A stretch of DNA of 22,612 bases. Source: Prevotella sp. UBA3294. Lineage in GTDB: Bacteria; Bacteroidota; Bacteroidia; Bacteroidales; Bacteroidaceae. Location of the stretch: assembly GCA_002361535.1 (NCBI GenBank), contig DETG01000095.1:1-22612 (forward strand), given 5' to 3'. The notes beneath the pieces were generated by a model. It saw only the letters and a program-made list of their open reading frames with translations, was not told the DNA's origin and ran no database searches. Position 1 is the stretch's first letter, and each line of letters begins with the position of its first letter. The position numbers and the translations under genes are program-made. This document shows, piece after piece, positions 1 to 9,400 of this stretch.

Positions 1-80
1 ATGGGAGGGGAGTGCCATGCGGACTGGGGGATCTCCTTTTTTCCTTACGATGGGAGGATATAGTGCCATGCGGACTCAAT
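1..80 (+). repeat. G-rich repeat cluster, left block (2 units)
   Basis: Two units share the exact 14-mer GTGCCATGCGGACT (12-25 and 63-76), each preceded by a GATGGGAGG-type stretch. The unit length is about 51 bp. The same 14-mer recurs exactly at 1077-1090 and 1126-1139, always on the plus strand. The block starts at the window edge, so more units may lie to the left. No open frame with protein-like character runs through it. It looks like a small intergenic repeat family rather than part of a gene. Confidence 0.8.
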
Positions 81-161
81 GCAGATGAAAACTGAGAATG
101 TGCGTACTGAGAATGTAGGCACGGAATAAAGGCACGGAGAATATAGCCATAGCGCCAGCAG

Positions 162-207
162 CTCCCCTCCCATCGTAGGGGAGGGGTAAGGGGTGGGGGC
201 AGTAATC
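162..207. repeat. Left arm of a long inverted repeat
   Basis: Positions 162-186 are the exact reverse complement of 1054-1078 (25 bp). The match continues to 207/1034 with two mismatches and one indel, ending in AGTAATC / GATTACT. Each arm also folds on itself: CCCCTCCC and GGGAGGGG are separated by 7 bases. The two arms bracket the repeat element at 263-1014. No transposase is present, so this could be a non-autonomous element boundary or just two copies of a dispersed palindromic repeat. Confidence 0.8.
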
Positions 208-366
208 CTATTCTACATGATTTGAACTTCTCCGCTGACTCCACTGACTCTGTGTGAGAATATTGTCAGGATAATTCACAAGAATTTAACGTTTGCAAAA
301 TTACTCTAATTGGAAGAAAGGGAAAACTCGGGGTGCATGGAAGTGTACAAAAGGGGGTTGTTGTGC

Positions 367-491
367 AAGTAATATCTGTTTGGATTCGAAGCAAAGTATA
401 TTTTGCATCCAAGTAAAGTCTGATTGGAAACCAAGTAGAGCCTACTTAAAGTTTACGTAGAGTCTAAGTAAAGTTTACGTAGGCTCTACTT
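367..491 (+). repeat. 22-bp array A of copy 1 (six units)
   Basis: Units start at 367, 389, 411, 433, 455 and 477, exactly 22 bp apart. The first 11 bases of each follow AAGTAGAGTCT (for example AAGTAAAGTCT at 411 and ACGTAGAGTCT at 455); the other 11 are less conserved. From 433 an 11-bp sub-period appears, with AAGTAAAGTTT at 466. The last unit carries the inverted motif: AGGCTCTACTT (481-491) is the exact reverse complement of AAGTAGAGCCT (433-443). AAAGTTTACGTAG occurs at 448-460 and 470-482. Confidence 0.85.
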
Positions 492-518
492 GTACCCATT
501 CCAGACTTTGTTTACTCT

Positions 519-584
519 CTTTCCGCCGTCTGTTACGGGTCTTTCCGCCGTTAGTTACGGCTTATAACTGACGGCGGAACGGGT
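519..584 (+). repeat. 22-bp array B of copy 1
   Basis: CTTTCCGCCGT starts at 519 and again at 541, exactly 22 bp apart; each is followed by a variant of TAGTTACGG. A third unit carries the motif in reverse: TAACTGACGGCGGAA (563-577) pairs with TTCCGCCGTTAGTTA (543-557) at 14 of 15 positions, the exception being a possible G-U. The layout matches array A (direct units, then an inverted one) although the sequence is unrelated. It is absent from copy 2. Confidence 0.75.
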
Positions 585-622
585 GTAAACGCCGTTTGGA
601 ACGACTTGTAGATTGGGGTGTG

Positions 623-779
623 GGGTCGCCTATGGCGAGAAATCGAACAAAATCTGATCAAAATCGAACAAAATTTACCCATAATATAATAAATCATTGC
701 CACAGAAATTTGTAGGATTTTGCACAGTTATTTGTTCGATTTTGTTTAGATTTTGTTCGATTTCTGCCCGTTAGGGCAC
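623..779. repeat. Inverted-repeat block C of copy 1, 21-bp spaced
   Basis: GAAATCGAACAAAATC (639-654) is the exact reverse complement of 749-764. Each arm holds the core TCGAACAAAAT twice, 21 bp apart (643 and 664 on the left arm; mirrored at about 733 and 754). Just outside the arms are two small palindromes, TCGCC-TAT-GGCGA on the left and TGCCC-GTTA-GGGCA on the right. The block could fold into a long hairpin with two small outer stems. It is missing from copy 2, so it may be an insertion into the element. Confidence 0.75.
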
Positions 780-796
780 CTCCCACGAAAGAAAAC

Positions 797-862
797 ATAG
801 TCTTTTGGACCCAAAAGTACTATGTTTTGGGGTACTAAAGGCTATGTTTTTGTGAGTTGAAA
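797..862 (+). repeat. 22-bp array D of copy 1
   Basis: Three units start at 797, 819 and 841, with T-runs at 803, 825 and 847, exactly 22 bp apart. The best-conserved part is CTATGTTTTG followed by a variable stretch and CTAAAG. The corresponding array in copy 2 (18929-19016) has four units in the same phase. Confidence 0.7.
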
Positions 863-882
863 AACGACGAATTGCCTAAGCC

Positions 883-1014
883 GTTCATTATCAATGATTT
901 ACCAAACCTCTCCAGAATCGCGTTTTTACGACCGAGTGGGCGGTTGGTTCTCAAAACGCGATTCTGCCGCGTTAAACGAAGTTAATTCGTAAAGATTATT
1001 CTATTTTTTAACAA
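883..1014 (+). repeat. Conserved 3' module of the repeat element, copy 1
   Basis: This module aligns end to end with 19037-19167, one base shorter there. Shared blocks are GTTCATTATCAATG, TTTAC, CGTTTTT-CGACC, GGGCGGTTG, GTTAA at 971 and 981 (10 bp apart), GAAGTTAATT and TTTTTTAACAA at the end. In copy 1 AGAATCGCGTTTT (914-926) is the exact reverse complement of 953-965, giving a 13-bp stem around the conserved CGACC/GGTTG hairpin. The conserved stem and end suggest a functional module, either a DNA site or an RNA structure; which of these cannot be told from sequence. Confidence 0.7.
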
Positions 1015-1033
1015 TTGGGGTGGTAGGAAGAAG

Positions 1034-1078
1034 ATTACTGACCCCACCCCTGCCCCTCCCCTACGATGGGAGGGGAGT
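1034..1078. repeat. Right arm of the long inverted repeat
   Basis: Exact reverse complement of 162-186 over 1054-1078, extending to 1034 with two mismatches and an indel. It runs directly into the right-hand G-rich repeat block. Confidence 0.8.
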
Positions 1079-1195
1079 GCCATGCGGACTGGGGAAGCCC
1101 TTTTCCTTCCGTGATGAGGAGTGGAGTGCCATGCGGACTTGGGGAGCCCTTTTTCTCCAGCGATGAGGAGGGGGCACTGCAAGGCGGCTTCGTCT
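1064..1195 (+). repeat. G-rich repeat cluster, right block (about three 49-bp units)
   Basis: GTGCCATGCGGACT occurs at 1077-1090 and 1126-1139 (period 49), with a degenerate third copy near 1174-1187. The motifs GATG(G/A)GGAG before and GGGGAGCCCTTTT after also repeat. The 82-codon frame across this block is only repeat sequence and is not called as a gene. From 1196 to 1325 I see nothing beyond a 7-bp inverted repeat, GTATCTT (1267-1273) with AAGATAC (1285-1291). Confidence 0.75.
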
Positions 1196-1325
1196 CATTG
1201 GGAAAAGCAAAACCCTCCCAAGATAATTATCTGGTGCAAAGATATGGCTGTTTTGAAAGAAAAGTCGTATCTTTAACTACGCTGAAGATACTTGCGTTCG
1301 GAAATAAAAAATAATTTTGAATTAT

Positions 1326-1356
1326 TTTGTATTTCACTCACTTAATCGTATCTTTG
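1326..1356 (+). promoter_or_regulatory. Promoter of the glycosyltransferase pair
   Basis: TTTG (1326-1329), a 19-bp spacer and TATCTTTG (1349-1356) match the Bacteroidetes housekeeping consensus (-33 TTTG, -7 TAnnTTTG). Transcription would start near 1363, leaving a leader of about 20 bases before the ATG at 1385. Confidence 0.8.
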
Positions 1357-1384
1357 CATCAAACTTTATCAATACACGAAGGGT

Positions 1385-2659
1385 ATGCGAATACTGATTG
1401 TGAGCACAAGTGAGAAAACAGGGGGTGCCGCCTTGGCGGCAAACCGTTTGATGGAAGCCCTGAATAACAATGGTGAGAAGGCCATGATGCTGGTACGCGA
1501 CAAGGAGACGGAGCAGATCAGTGTGGCCGCCTTGCCGTCCTCATGGTCTCTCCGCTGGCATTTCCTCTGGGAACGCTGGTGCGTGTACTGGCATCTCCGT
1601 TTCCACCGTGAGCATCTTTTTGACATCGATATCGCCAATAGCGGTTATGACATCACTCGTACCCGTGAGTTCCAAGAGGCCGACATCATCCATCTGCATT
1701 GGGTGAATCAAGGTATGCTCTCGCTGAATACCATCCGTAAGATCCTCGATAGTGGGAAACCTGTGGTATGGACGATGCACGATATGTGGCCCGCCACTGC
1801 TATCTGTCACCTCACGCTGGGCTGCGAGCAATTCCACAGTCGTTGCTCCCATTGTCACTATCTTCCCGGCAGTGGTGGGGAGAATGATCTCGCCTCCCGG
1901 ATCTGGGGGCGTAAGGAGCGGATGCTTCAGGGGAAGAATATCCTTTTCGTAGCATGCAGCAGGTGGTTGGCTACCGAGGCGAAAAAGAGCGGACTGCTAC
2001 AAGGACAGAAAGTGGTGAGCATTCCGAACCCCATCGATCTTCATGTTTTCCATCAGGAAGACAAGACTGCAGCGCGCCAACGTGTCGGTCTGCCCCTTGA
2101 CAAACGTCTTGTACTGTTCGTATCACAACGGGTGACGAACCAGAACAAGGGTATGTCGTATTTGGTGGAGGCCTGCAGGATATTCAACAGTCGGCATCCG
2201 GAGACGAGAGACAACACCGCGCTGGTGATTCTGGGCGGTCATGCCGAAGAGGTGGCAGACCAGTTTGAGATGCCTGTCTATCCTTTGGGATATGTGAACG
2301 ACACGAAGCGTATCGTTGATATCTACAATGCCGCCGACCTTTTTGTGCTCCCTTCTCTTTCGGAGAACCTTCCCAATACCATCATGGAGGCGATGGCCTG
2401 CGGTGTTCCCTGTGTGGGCTTTAAGGTGGGCGGAATCCCCGAGGAGATCGATCATCTGAAAAACGGTTATGTCGCTGAATACAAGAATGCCGACGATCTG
2501 GCCCGTGGCATCCGGTGGATACTGGATGAGGCCAATCCCCAGGAGCTTTCTGCCCATGCCATCGGGAAGGTGGCATCCACCTATTCGCAGCAGCGTGTAG
2601 CCCTTAAATACATTGAAGTATATAGTCAGGCTGCGGCCTATATCCATTACCGTCTATGA
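1385..2659 (+). CDS. Glycosyltransferase family 4 (GT-B fold)
   Basis: A 424-aa glycosyltransferase that should move a sugar from a nucleotide sugar to a growing surface polysaccharide or glycolipid on the cytoplasmic side of the inner membrane. Near the N-terminus is the acceptor-domain signature TGGAALAANRL. HDMWP at 132-136 is followed by four cysteines (C141, C147, C154, C157), a pattern typical of one GT4 subgroup. The C-terminal donor domain carries FVSQRV, then SENLPNTIMEAMACGVP with the E327-x7-E335 nucleotide-sugar motif and KVGGIPEEI. No signal peptide or membrane segment is visible. The stop overlaps the next start by 4 bases (ATGA), so the two glycosyltransferases are translationally coupled. 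Donor and acceptor cannot be told from sequence. Confidence 0.93.
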   Translation: MRILIVSTSEKTGGAALAANRLMEALNNNGEKAMMLVRDKETEQISVAALPSSWSLRWHFLWERWCVYWHLRFHREHLFDIDIANSGYDITRTREFQEADIIHLHWVNQGMLSLNTIRKILDSGKPVVWTMHDMWPATAICHLTLGCEQFHSRCSHCHYLPGSGGENDLASRIWGRKERMLQGKNILFVACSRWLATEAKKSGLLQGQKVVSIPNPIDLHVFHQEDKTAARQRVGLPLDKRLVLFVSQRVTNQNKGMSYLVEACRIFNSRHPETRDNTALVILGGHAEEVADQFEMPVYPLGYVNDTKRIVDIYNAADLFVLPSLSENLPNTIMEAMACGVPCVGFKVGGIPEEIDHLKNGYVAEYKNADDLARGIRWILDEANPQELSAHAIGKVASTYSQQRVALKYIEVYSQAAAYIHYRL

Positions 2660-3423
2660 TCAAGATTACCGTTATCACCATCACCTATAATGCCGAGGCG
2701 GTGTTTGCACGTACGGCAGAGAGTGTGCTCAAGCAGAGCTATCCCCATGTGGAGCACCTGATCATCGACGGGGCTTCGGGCGATAAAACCTTGTCGATGG
2801 CCTATGCCTATAAGATGCGCTCCGATGAGCAGCAGAACGGTCATGAGGTGCTGCTCACCTCCGAGCCCGATGAAGGGATCTATGATGCCATGAACAAAGG
2901 ACTGAAACAGGCCACGGGTGACTACCTCGTTTTTATGAACGCCGGCGACTGCTTCCATGACGAGCTGGTGTTGCAGCGTATTGCCGACATGGCCACAGGG
3001 GACCCGATGCCCGCCGTGATCTATGGGGACACCGATGTGGTGGACGAGGAGGGACGATTCCTCTATCACCGCAGGCTGTCACCACCGAAGATCCTTACCT
3101 GGCGCTCCTTCCGTCATGGCATGTTGGTATGCCATCAGGCGTTCTATGCCCGTGCGGATATTGCGGGAAGCATTCCCTACGACCGCCGGTACCGTTACTC
3201 GGCGGATGTCGATTGGTGTATCCGTGTGATGAAGGAGGCGGAGAAGCGGCGGCTGCCCTTGAAGAACGCGGAGGCCGTCGTGGCCGATTATCTGGAGGAA
3301 GGGCAGACCACCCTCCATCACCGTGACTCGCTGAAGGAACGCTTCGATGTGATGCGCCGCCATTATGGCTTGTTCTCCACGGTGATCATGCACATCTGGT
3401 TTGTCTTCCGACGATTCCTTTAG
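2656..3423 (+). CDS. Glycosyltransferase family 2 (GT-A fold)
   Basis: A 255-aa GT2 enzyme, full length for the short single-domain type. It opens with KITVITITYNAEAVFARTAESV, the usual GT2 nucleotide-binding strand and helix. IIDGASGDKT follows. SEPDEGIYDAMNKGL (69-83) and FMNAGD (93-98) replace the classical DxD with the NAGD form common in capsule and colanic-acid-type glycosyltransferases. Further on, GDTDVVDEEGRF and YSADVDWCIRV (acceptor-loop aspartates) are present. A hydrophobic stretch at the extreme C-terminus may help membrane association. It overlaps the upstream GT4 gene by 4 bp and is followed within 20 bp by a terminator, so the operon has just these two genes. The pair probably adds two successive sugars in one glycan; the product is unknown. 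Confidence 0.92.
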   Translation: MIKITVITITYNAEAVFARTAESVLKQSYPHVEHLIIDGASGDKTLSMAYAYKMRSDEQQNGHEVLLTSEPDEGIYDAMNKGLKQATGDYLVFMNAGDCFHDELVLQRIADMATGDPMPAVIYGDTDVVDEEGRFLYHRRLSPPKILTWRSFRHGMLVCHQAFYARADIAGSIPYDRRYRYSADVDWCIRVMKEAEKRRLPLKNAEAVVADYLEEGQTTLHHRDSLKERFDVMRRHYGLFSTVIMHIWFVFRRFL

Positions 3424-3439
3424 GAGCAAGAACATACAG

Positions 3440-3477
3440 AAAACGGCCTTTAGGGCAGCAACCCTAAAGGCCGTTTT
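3440..3477. terminator. Bidirectional intrinsic terminator
   Basis: A perfect 16-bp inverted repeat, AAAACGGCCTTTAGGG (3440-3455) and its complement (3462-3477), encloses a 6-base loop. T-runs follow on both strands. It lies between the convergent ends of the glycosyltransferase operon and the giant surface-protein gene and should serve both. Confidence 0.95.
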
Positions 3478-3493
3478 TCGATTCATCAAGACA

Positions 3494-6400
3494 TTACTTC
3501 CGTTTGACGAAGTACTTCTGACCGTTCATGATGTAGATACCCGTCGGCAGGTTGAGGGGCTGTCCTGCACGAAGCACCAGCTGTCCCTTCATGTCATAGA
3601 CATCATCTGTCACTGTCAGCAAAACAGGCAGTTCGATGTCCGTAGCGATGCCGTCCACGCCATCCACACTGATATAGATTGCCGACGGCTGTCCTGGGCC
3701 TACATTGAAGTAACCACGGAAACGTCCTATCGAGGCATCCTTGGAGGAGGTGACATGTACGATCTCCCTTCCTGGGAACTGATAGTATCCTGCATTGACA
3801 GGAACGGTAGTATTGGAGTAGGTTCCATAGAACGTCACTCCACTCATCGTCACACCGGGAACGCCGGAGGCAGGTGTCTCTACAGACGTACCGTTGATGC
3901 GATACACGGCGAGACGCGAATCCTTTGTCACGATGTCGCTGTTGTTCTCGATGGTGCCGACCTTGATGATATAAGGCACGTTGGGCAGCATCTCGTCAAC
4001 CGTTGTAAACGACATCTTCCCTCCGGCATAGCCAGTCAGTTCTGCCACCTGTGTCCCTTCTCCGAAGACAGCCTCGGGGTCAGGGATAGAGCATGGCACG
4101 CAGAGGGTGTTCCAGAGTCCCTTCTGGAAGGTACGCTGCAAGGTGACGTTCGCATGATCGATAGCCACGGGCTCATAATCGACAGTCTCACGAAGCACCA
4201 CTCTGTCGGGGGCGAGACTACGGAAGTTCACTTTGATCTCGTCGTTGCCCGTCACCCGATAGTGGAGGGTGTTGGCGGTGACCAACTCACCTTTCGAGAC
4301 GATTCCCTCGTAAGCGTAGCCTTCACCGACAAGGGCCTTCAGATCGAATTCGGTACCATACTCGTAGATGCCCGTTGCCAGGTTAAACGTACCGCCCGCC
4401 ATGTCGTAGTCCACCGTGATCTTGAATTTCTTCGGTTTGAATACAGCACGGAGGTTATAGACTTTGTTCATCTCCACATTCACGGGATTCTCGTCGGAGA
4501 ACCTCTCAATCTGGCTCTCTGGAATCTGAGTGCCAGCAGCCCGTCTTCGTGCCAGAGAGGGAGTGGGGGCTGTCACCTCGTCGAAGTTATTATCCGTGAT
4601 GCCCCAATAGCTAAACTCATAACCCTCCTCAGGTGTGGCAGTCATACTTACGGTAGTACCATAATTGGTAGAGCCACTGTTGGCATCCTCACTGGTAGCC
4701 ACATTACCCTCTTGAATAGAAGGCCATGGAGCCACGTTGTAGGGTACAAGTCCGCCCTTGAAGAGCAGCCAACTGACTTGGCGTCCGTTCTTTCCTGTGA
4801 AGTTCTCATGGTCGAGGATATCATCGGTCTTCACCTGCAGCACATAGAAGCCATTCCTGCTCACGTCACTCATGTTCAGCTTATAAGTGGTGTTGTCATC
4901 AGAAGCCGGAGTGATGGTAATATCCGATGTCTGCTTTTCACCCTCATAGCGCAGAAGGACGTCTGTACGATCGAAGGTTGTGGGATCAATGGGCTTGTTG
5001 AATGTCACGGTGAGTTCGTCAAGCACATCAACAGCGATGTCGTTACCCTGCGGGACGGTCTTGATACTCTCCACCTCGAGAGGGTTCACCGGCGAGGGCT
5101 CGAATTCCACTTCAAAGATATAGTCTTGTCCGGCTTCACCGGCAGGACAGTTGGCGAGAGGCACCACCATGTGCAGCTTATCATCGCGAAGCGGATCAGT
5201 GCCGTCCACCATGGTGTACTGCGTTTGCCAGAAGTTTGCCAGATCGACATCCGCCCATGAGCCGGTAGCAGGATCCATCATACGGGCAGCGATGAGCCCG
5301 CCATTCCCCATGGTAGGATCAGTCATGTTCGTGTAAGCCCACAGTGAGGTGGCTTCCTTTTTCTCATGAGCTGCATGGATGGTGATACGGAACTTGAATC
5401 CCTCTATCCACCGCACAACGGTCTGCCCTACGAATGCCTCGATGGGTTCGTAAGTTCCGTCACTCTTGTAGAGACGGTCGGGATATTCACTCGTTGAGGT
5501 CGTCAGTCCGTCATTGACAGCCCATCCACGCAGCGGCTTTTCTTCACCGTTGGGAACATTGACACTGTGGATCAGTTCATGGATGGTAGCCTTGTTAATG
5601 AGGGAGAGGTCGGGGTTCCCGTAGCTCGTCACATGATTCACCTTCACATCGTAACTGTTGAAATGTCCGAGTAGTGAGGAGGTGAGACCCCATGTAGCAT
5701 AGCTGCTCTGACCCGCCGGGATGTCGCCGAACTGTGTGGCGATGGTGGAGTCGAGTGCCAGGGTGAGGTCACCACCGTTGAGCTGTGAGCTGATGATATT
5801 GAAGTCAACGAGCAGTCCTTTCTCGTTCTCAACGATCTTCGGCTGATTCGTGAACATACGGATATTGGTGGCATCGCCCTTACCTTTATTATGGATGAGC
5901 ACGGTGAACTCTGCCGGTACGATGGGCTCGATCACATCCTTGGTGAGCGGATTGTCTCCGTAGATATCGCGCTGCATGAAATAGGTAAGGTCAAGCTCTG
6001 GCGAGGGTTTTACCTGCAGAGAGACAGGCATCAGCTCACGTACTTGAACGACTCCATCGGCATCGGTGAAGTAGATGGTTCCTCCGAACGACCATGTCGT
6101 GAGCGAGTCGGGGGCCGCATACTTCGTGGGGATAAAGAGGATGGTAGCCGTACCCGTTGCTCTCGGCCCCAGTCGCCACGGTCCTTCCACTCCTCCCTCA
6201 AAGCCTTCGATACTCTCAAAGTTGATCTGGAACTCATGCCGGGTAGCCTCTTTGTTGAGAAGGTCTTTCACCAACACGTTGAGCTCGATGTCGGTCAGAT
6301 CATCGTCAAGACTATTATTAATAGTCAGTGTGCCGCGGAAAGCCTGGCGTGTCATGACCAGCTTCTGGTCAATCTCGAGTTTCACGGAAGCACAGGAGCC

Positions 6401-9400
6401 TGTCCCCTTGTTCTCGTAGAAATCAAGCAGATCCTGATTGGCACTGGCGTAGAGACTCTCCCAGGAGTCGAAACCTTTCATAATCATATCATTGCGGCAC
6501 GAGTCGATACGGTTGATGATTTCGCTCATCTTCTCCATATTGAAAGTCTCGGTACCGTCGCTATACTCCGGATGGAAGGTGTTGATCCAGCAGCGCAGAT
6601 ACTTGCGGAAGCTGAAGTCGTAGAAATTTTCACTGGAGTTGTAACAGTAACTGAGTACATTCAGAGCTCCGCCAGTCAACGGATCAGTAATAGTTGATGG
6701 CTCATTCCAGTTGCTGTTGACGAGTGACACTAATTGCTCGGGATTGCTTTCCAGCGAGTTGATCAGGTTGGTGAAATCATCCACTTTCTGATGGAAAGCC
6801 TCCGTTTGCTTGAGGGTAGCCTCGTGAGCATTCGCCAAGACTTGCTCATCAAGATCCAGGAAGGAACTGACGCGCATGGTATAGGGAGCCATCTTCATCA
6901 GATAAGAGCGCAGATAGGAATTGTTAGGGAAGTCCTTATAGAGATCGGCGAAATAGGCTGCATCGTGAACGGGTTCAGAGGTTACGCTTGGTGTATTGGC
7001 AGCTCGTCGTGTACGACGGGTACCCGAAGGCGAATCATATTTGCCGTTCATCACGTCGTTCCATATCGTACCGATACCCCATCCCCCATTCCATGCATCT
7101 TGAAAATCACCAGTGACATCATCAACCCAGTCTTTGAGCAATTTCTTGGGGTTATTGTCCTTCACCAATTTCTTAATGACTTTTTTTGTTTTATCTGTCC
7201 ATGAGTCACCTCCGGTAGCAATATCGACGTATTCATCGATATCACCGATCTTATCGCCTCCCGGTATTTTGGGAATGAAATTTGATATGGCGCAAAGCAT
7301 GTCAATGATACCCTGGTTGACGCGATACTCTTTGAACTGCAGGCGCTGGTAGCCATTGCCACCCATGCCGCCGAAGCCGTTTCCGTCGCCTCCGCTGCCG
7401 CCCCATGAGCCTCCACTACCACCACAAGGACTTGTACCGTCGGCATGCTTGCGGATAAAGTTCACGGTCTGGGCGATATAGGCGTGCTTGTGGTCACTAC
7501 CACAAGGCCATTCAAAGTTTGCAGAGGCACTGCCGCTGCAAGGAACGCCCGATGAGGACGAAGCGCGCCTTCGTGCCTGCTGGCTTTGACTGTCGGCATT
7601 ACGAGTAACCCTGACGGGAATGACGTAACTTTGTTGTGCTCCGACAACAACGCCTTCGAATTCCACCAGAGGGGTAAAGGTGAAGCCTTCTACCTCCGGC
7701 AGTTGCAGGTTGGTATTCTGGGCAGCGATGAGTCCTTCGTTACGCAGGACTACATTAAACATGACAGACTTCCCATACCCTATCTCCTCAAGATAGATGC
7801 TGTCGGGCAATGTCATGATGATGACGGGCACTGGCACTTGTGTTTCGAAAGTGACAGTGGTGACGATGTCGTACTCATCTTCCACCTCGGTCTCCACCAC
7901 ATCCCAGTTCATGGATACGGCCTGATAAGAGATGGTAGCCATGTGATCGGTAATCGTACTGGGTGAGACGACCACGTTCTGACGGTAGCTGTCGTGCTTG
8001 GCTGCTGTGACATATACCTGATAGTAACCCTCAGAAATATCTTCAAAGGTAGCATATCCGTCAGTGTCGGAAGTGCCAGTCTGCAGGTTCGCCCCCGTGT
8101 TGTAATCCTTCAGGTTCACCGTGGCTCCCGCTACATAGGGCTTATTGCCGTCCTTGTCGCCATAAATGGTAGCCTCATCACGAACCCTGACACGCAATGT
8201 TCCCTTGTTCTCACTGACAGTCTTCAGATTGAAGTTCACACGTACGCCGTTGCCGTTTTCACAGTTGATGGCAAAAGCACCGCTCTGCTCCAGATTCACG
8301 TCTAAGCCTTCTGCATTCAAACGCAGGATCACCGTAGTGCTGTCTCCTTGTTCCATTGAAGGCAGTTCTGCAGGTGTAGTAAGCGTGATGAGTTTGCCCA
8401 GACCTGTGGGCAGGTCGATGGAGATCTTTCCAGTAGCCCCTTCGCCTCGGTTTGTAAGGATCAGCGGGTAGTTGCGTGGTGTGGTGTTCGACACGTTGGT
8501 GCGGATGTTTGTCTCACTCAGCACCAGTTCTGCCGACCGTTGTGTGGTGTAGCTCCATGTGTTGACAGAGAGGGTGGCTCCCTCATCGGAACTGAGCACA
8601 AACTGGATCTGCTCGTAGTTGCGACCCTTCGTGAGATAGCGTCCGGTGATGGTATATTCAAGTGCTGCCACCCCATTGGCAGGGAGTGTAGCTATAGGTG
8701 TCACGCTGATATCGTAATTGTCAGTATCACCGGTAAAGGTAGCCCTGATATTGTGCAGAGGCACGCTGGTGACATTACGCAGAGGAATAGAGTAGCTCTT
8801 GGCCTCACCTTTATACAAATCATGAGAAACGTAATTGGTTTCAGCTCGCTCCATACCATACACTTCGAAGGAGCCCAAGGCATCACTGAGGTTCTCACCT
8901 GGGTTACATGCTCCTACTGAGAATGATCCCTTATAGCCGGCAGGTATGCCATACTTTGCACTGAACGAGCCGGAGGCATCTGTTGTCACAGGAATGGCAG
9001 TACGGCTGTCATGATACACCACGTAGATCTCTGCCGGATGTACGCTGGTTGTACCATTGATGGCCGTGCTACTACCTGTGATGAGCACGGAGTCGCCTTC
9101 GTTGTAGATGTTCTTATCGGTCTGTGCAGTAAAAGAGAACAGACTTGTAACGTTGAGGCTAACGCTTTCCGAAGTGTTGTTAACAGTCATCAACTCACTC
9201 AGCTTAGCGTCAGGGTTGATGACGGCACTGATGGTATAAACACCGGGAACATCGATGGCTGGAGGAGTCAGCGTGAAGGTTTTGGTTGCCCCTTTAGCGA
9301 TACTTTCAGATGTGGTATAGGAAGTCCACTCCGTACCGTTCTTCCATACTTTGATGGCTGTACCGGCAGGTAATTCAGCAGCACCTATATTCTTCACGTT

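Larger units (their letters stand above)
263..1014 (+). repeat. Intergenic repeat element, copy 1
   Basis: This 752-bp non-coding block has a second copy at 18731-19167 in the same orientation. The first about 104 bp (263-366) align without large gaps to 18731-18836, sharing TTGTCA, TTGCAAAA, TAATTGGA and TTGTGCAAGTAA. The last 132 bp (883-1014) align to 19037-19167. Between these ends lie short arrays with a 21-22 bp period (367-491, 519-584, 639-764, 797-862). Copy 2 keeps only the first and last of these. No protein-like frame is visible on either strand. I do not recognise it as an insertion sequence or a described RNA. Confidence 0.8.

Noticed and set aside
367..862. 22-bp arrays as a CRISPR
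   Set aside because: The period is too short, repeats are degenerate, there are no uniform unique spacers, and no cas gene is near.
1237..1244. Leftward TATCTTTG as a promoter
   Set aside because: No TTTG at the -33 distance and no leftward gene follows.
1066..1314. 82-codon rightward frame
   Set aside because: It is made of the G-rich 49-bp repeats and has no promoter or conserved character.
3401..5260. A 619-codon open frame opposite the 3' part of the giant surface protein
   Set aside because: It crosses the terminator hairpin, begins inside the glycosyltransferase gene, and reads low-complexity His/Arg/Ile-rich sequence typical of an antisense shadow. The opposite strand has clear domains.
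5564..5581. HELIH (H2030 in the giant protein) as a zinc protease HExxH site
   Set aside because: It lies in a beta-rich stretch, without the third ligand of metzincins (HxxGxxH) or a nearby gluzincin glutamate motif. Probably chance.
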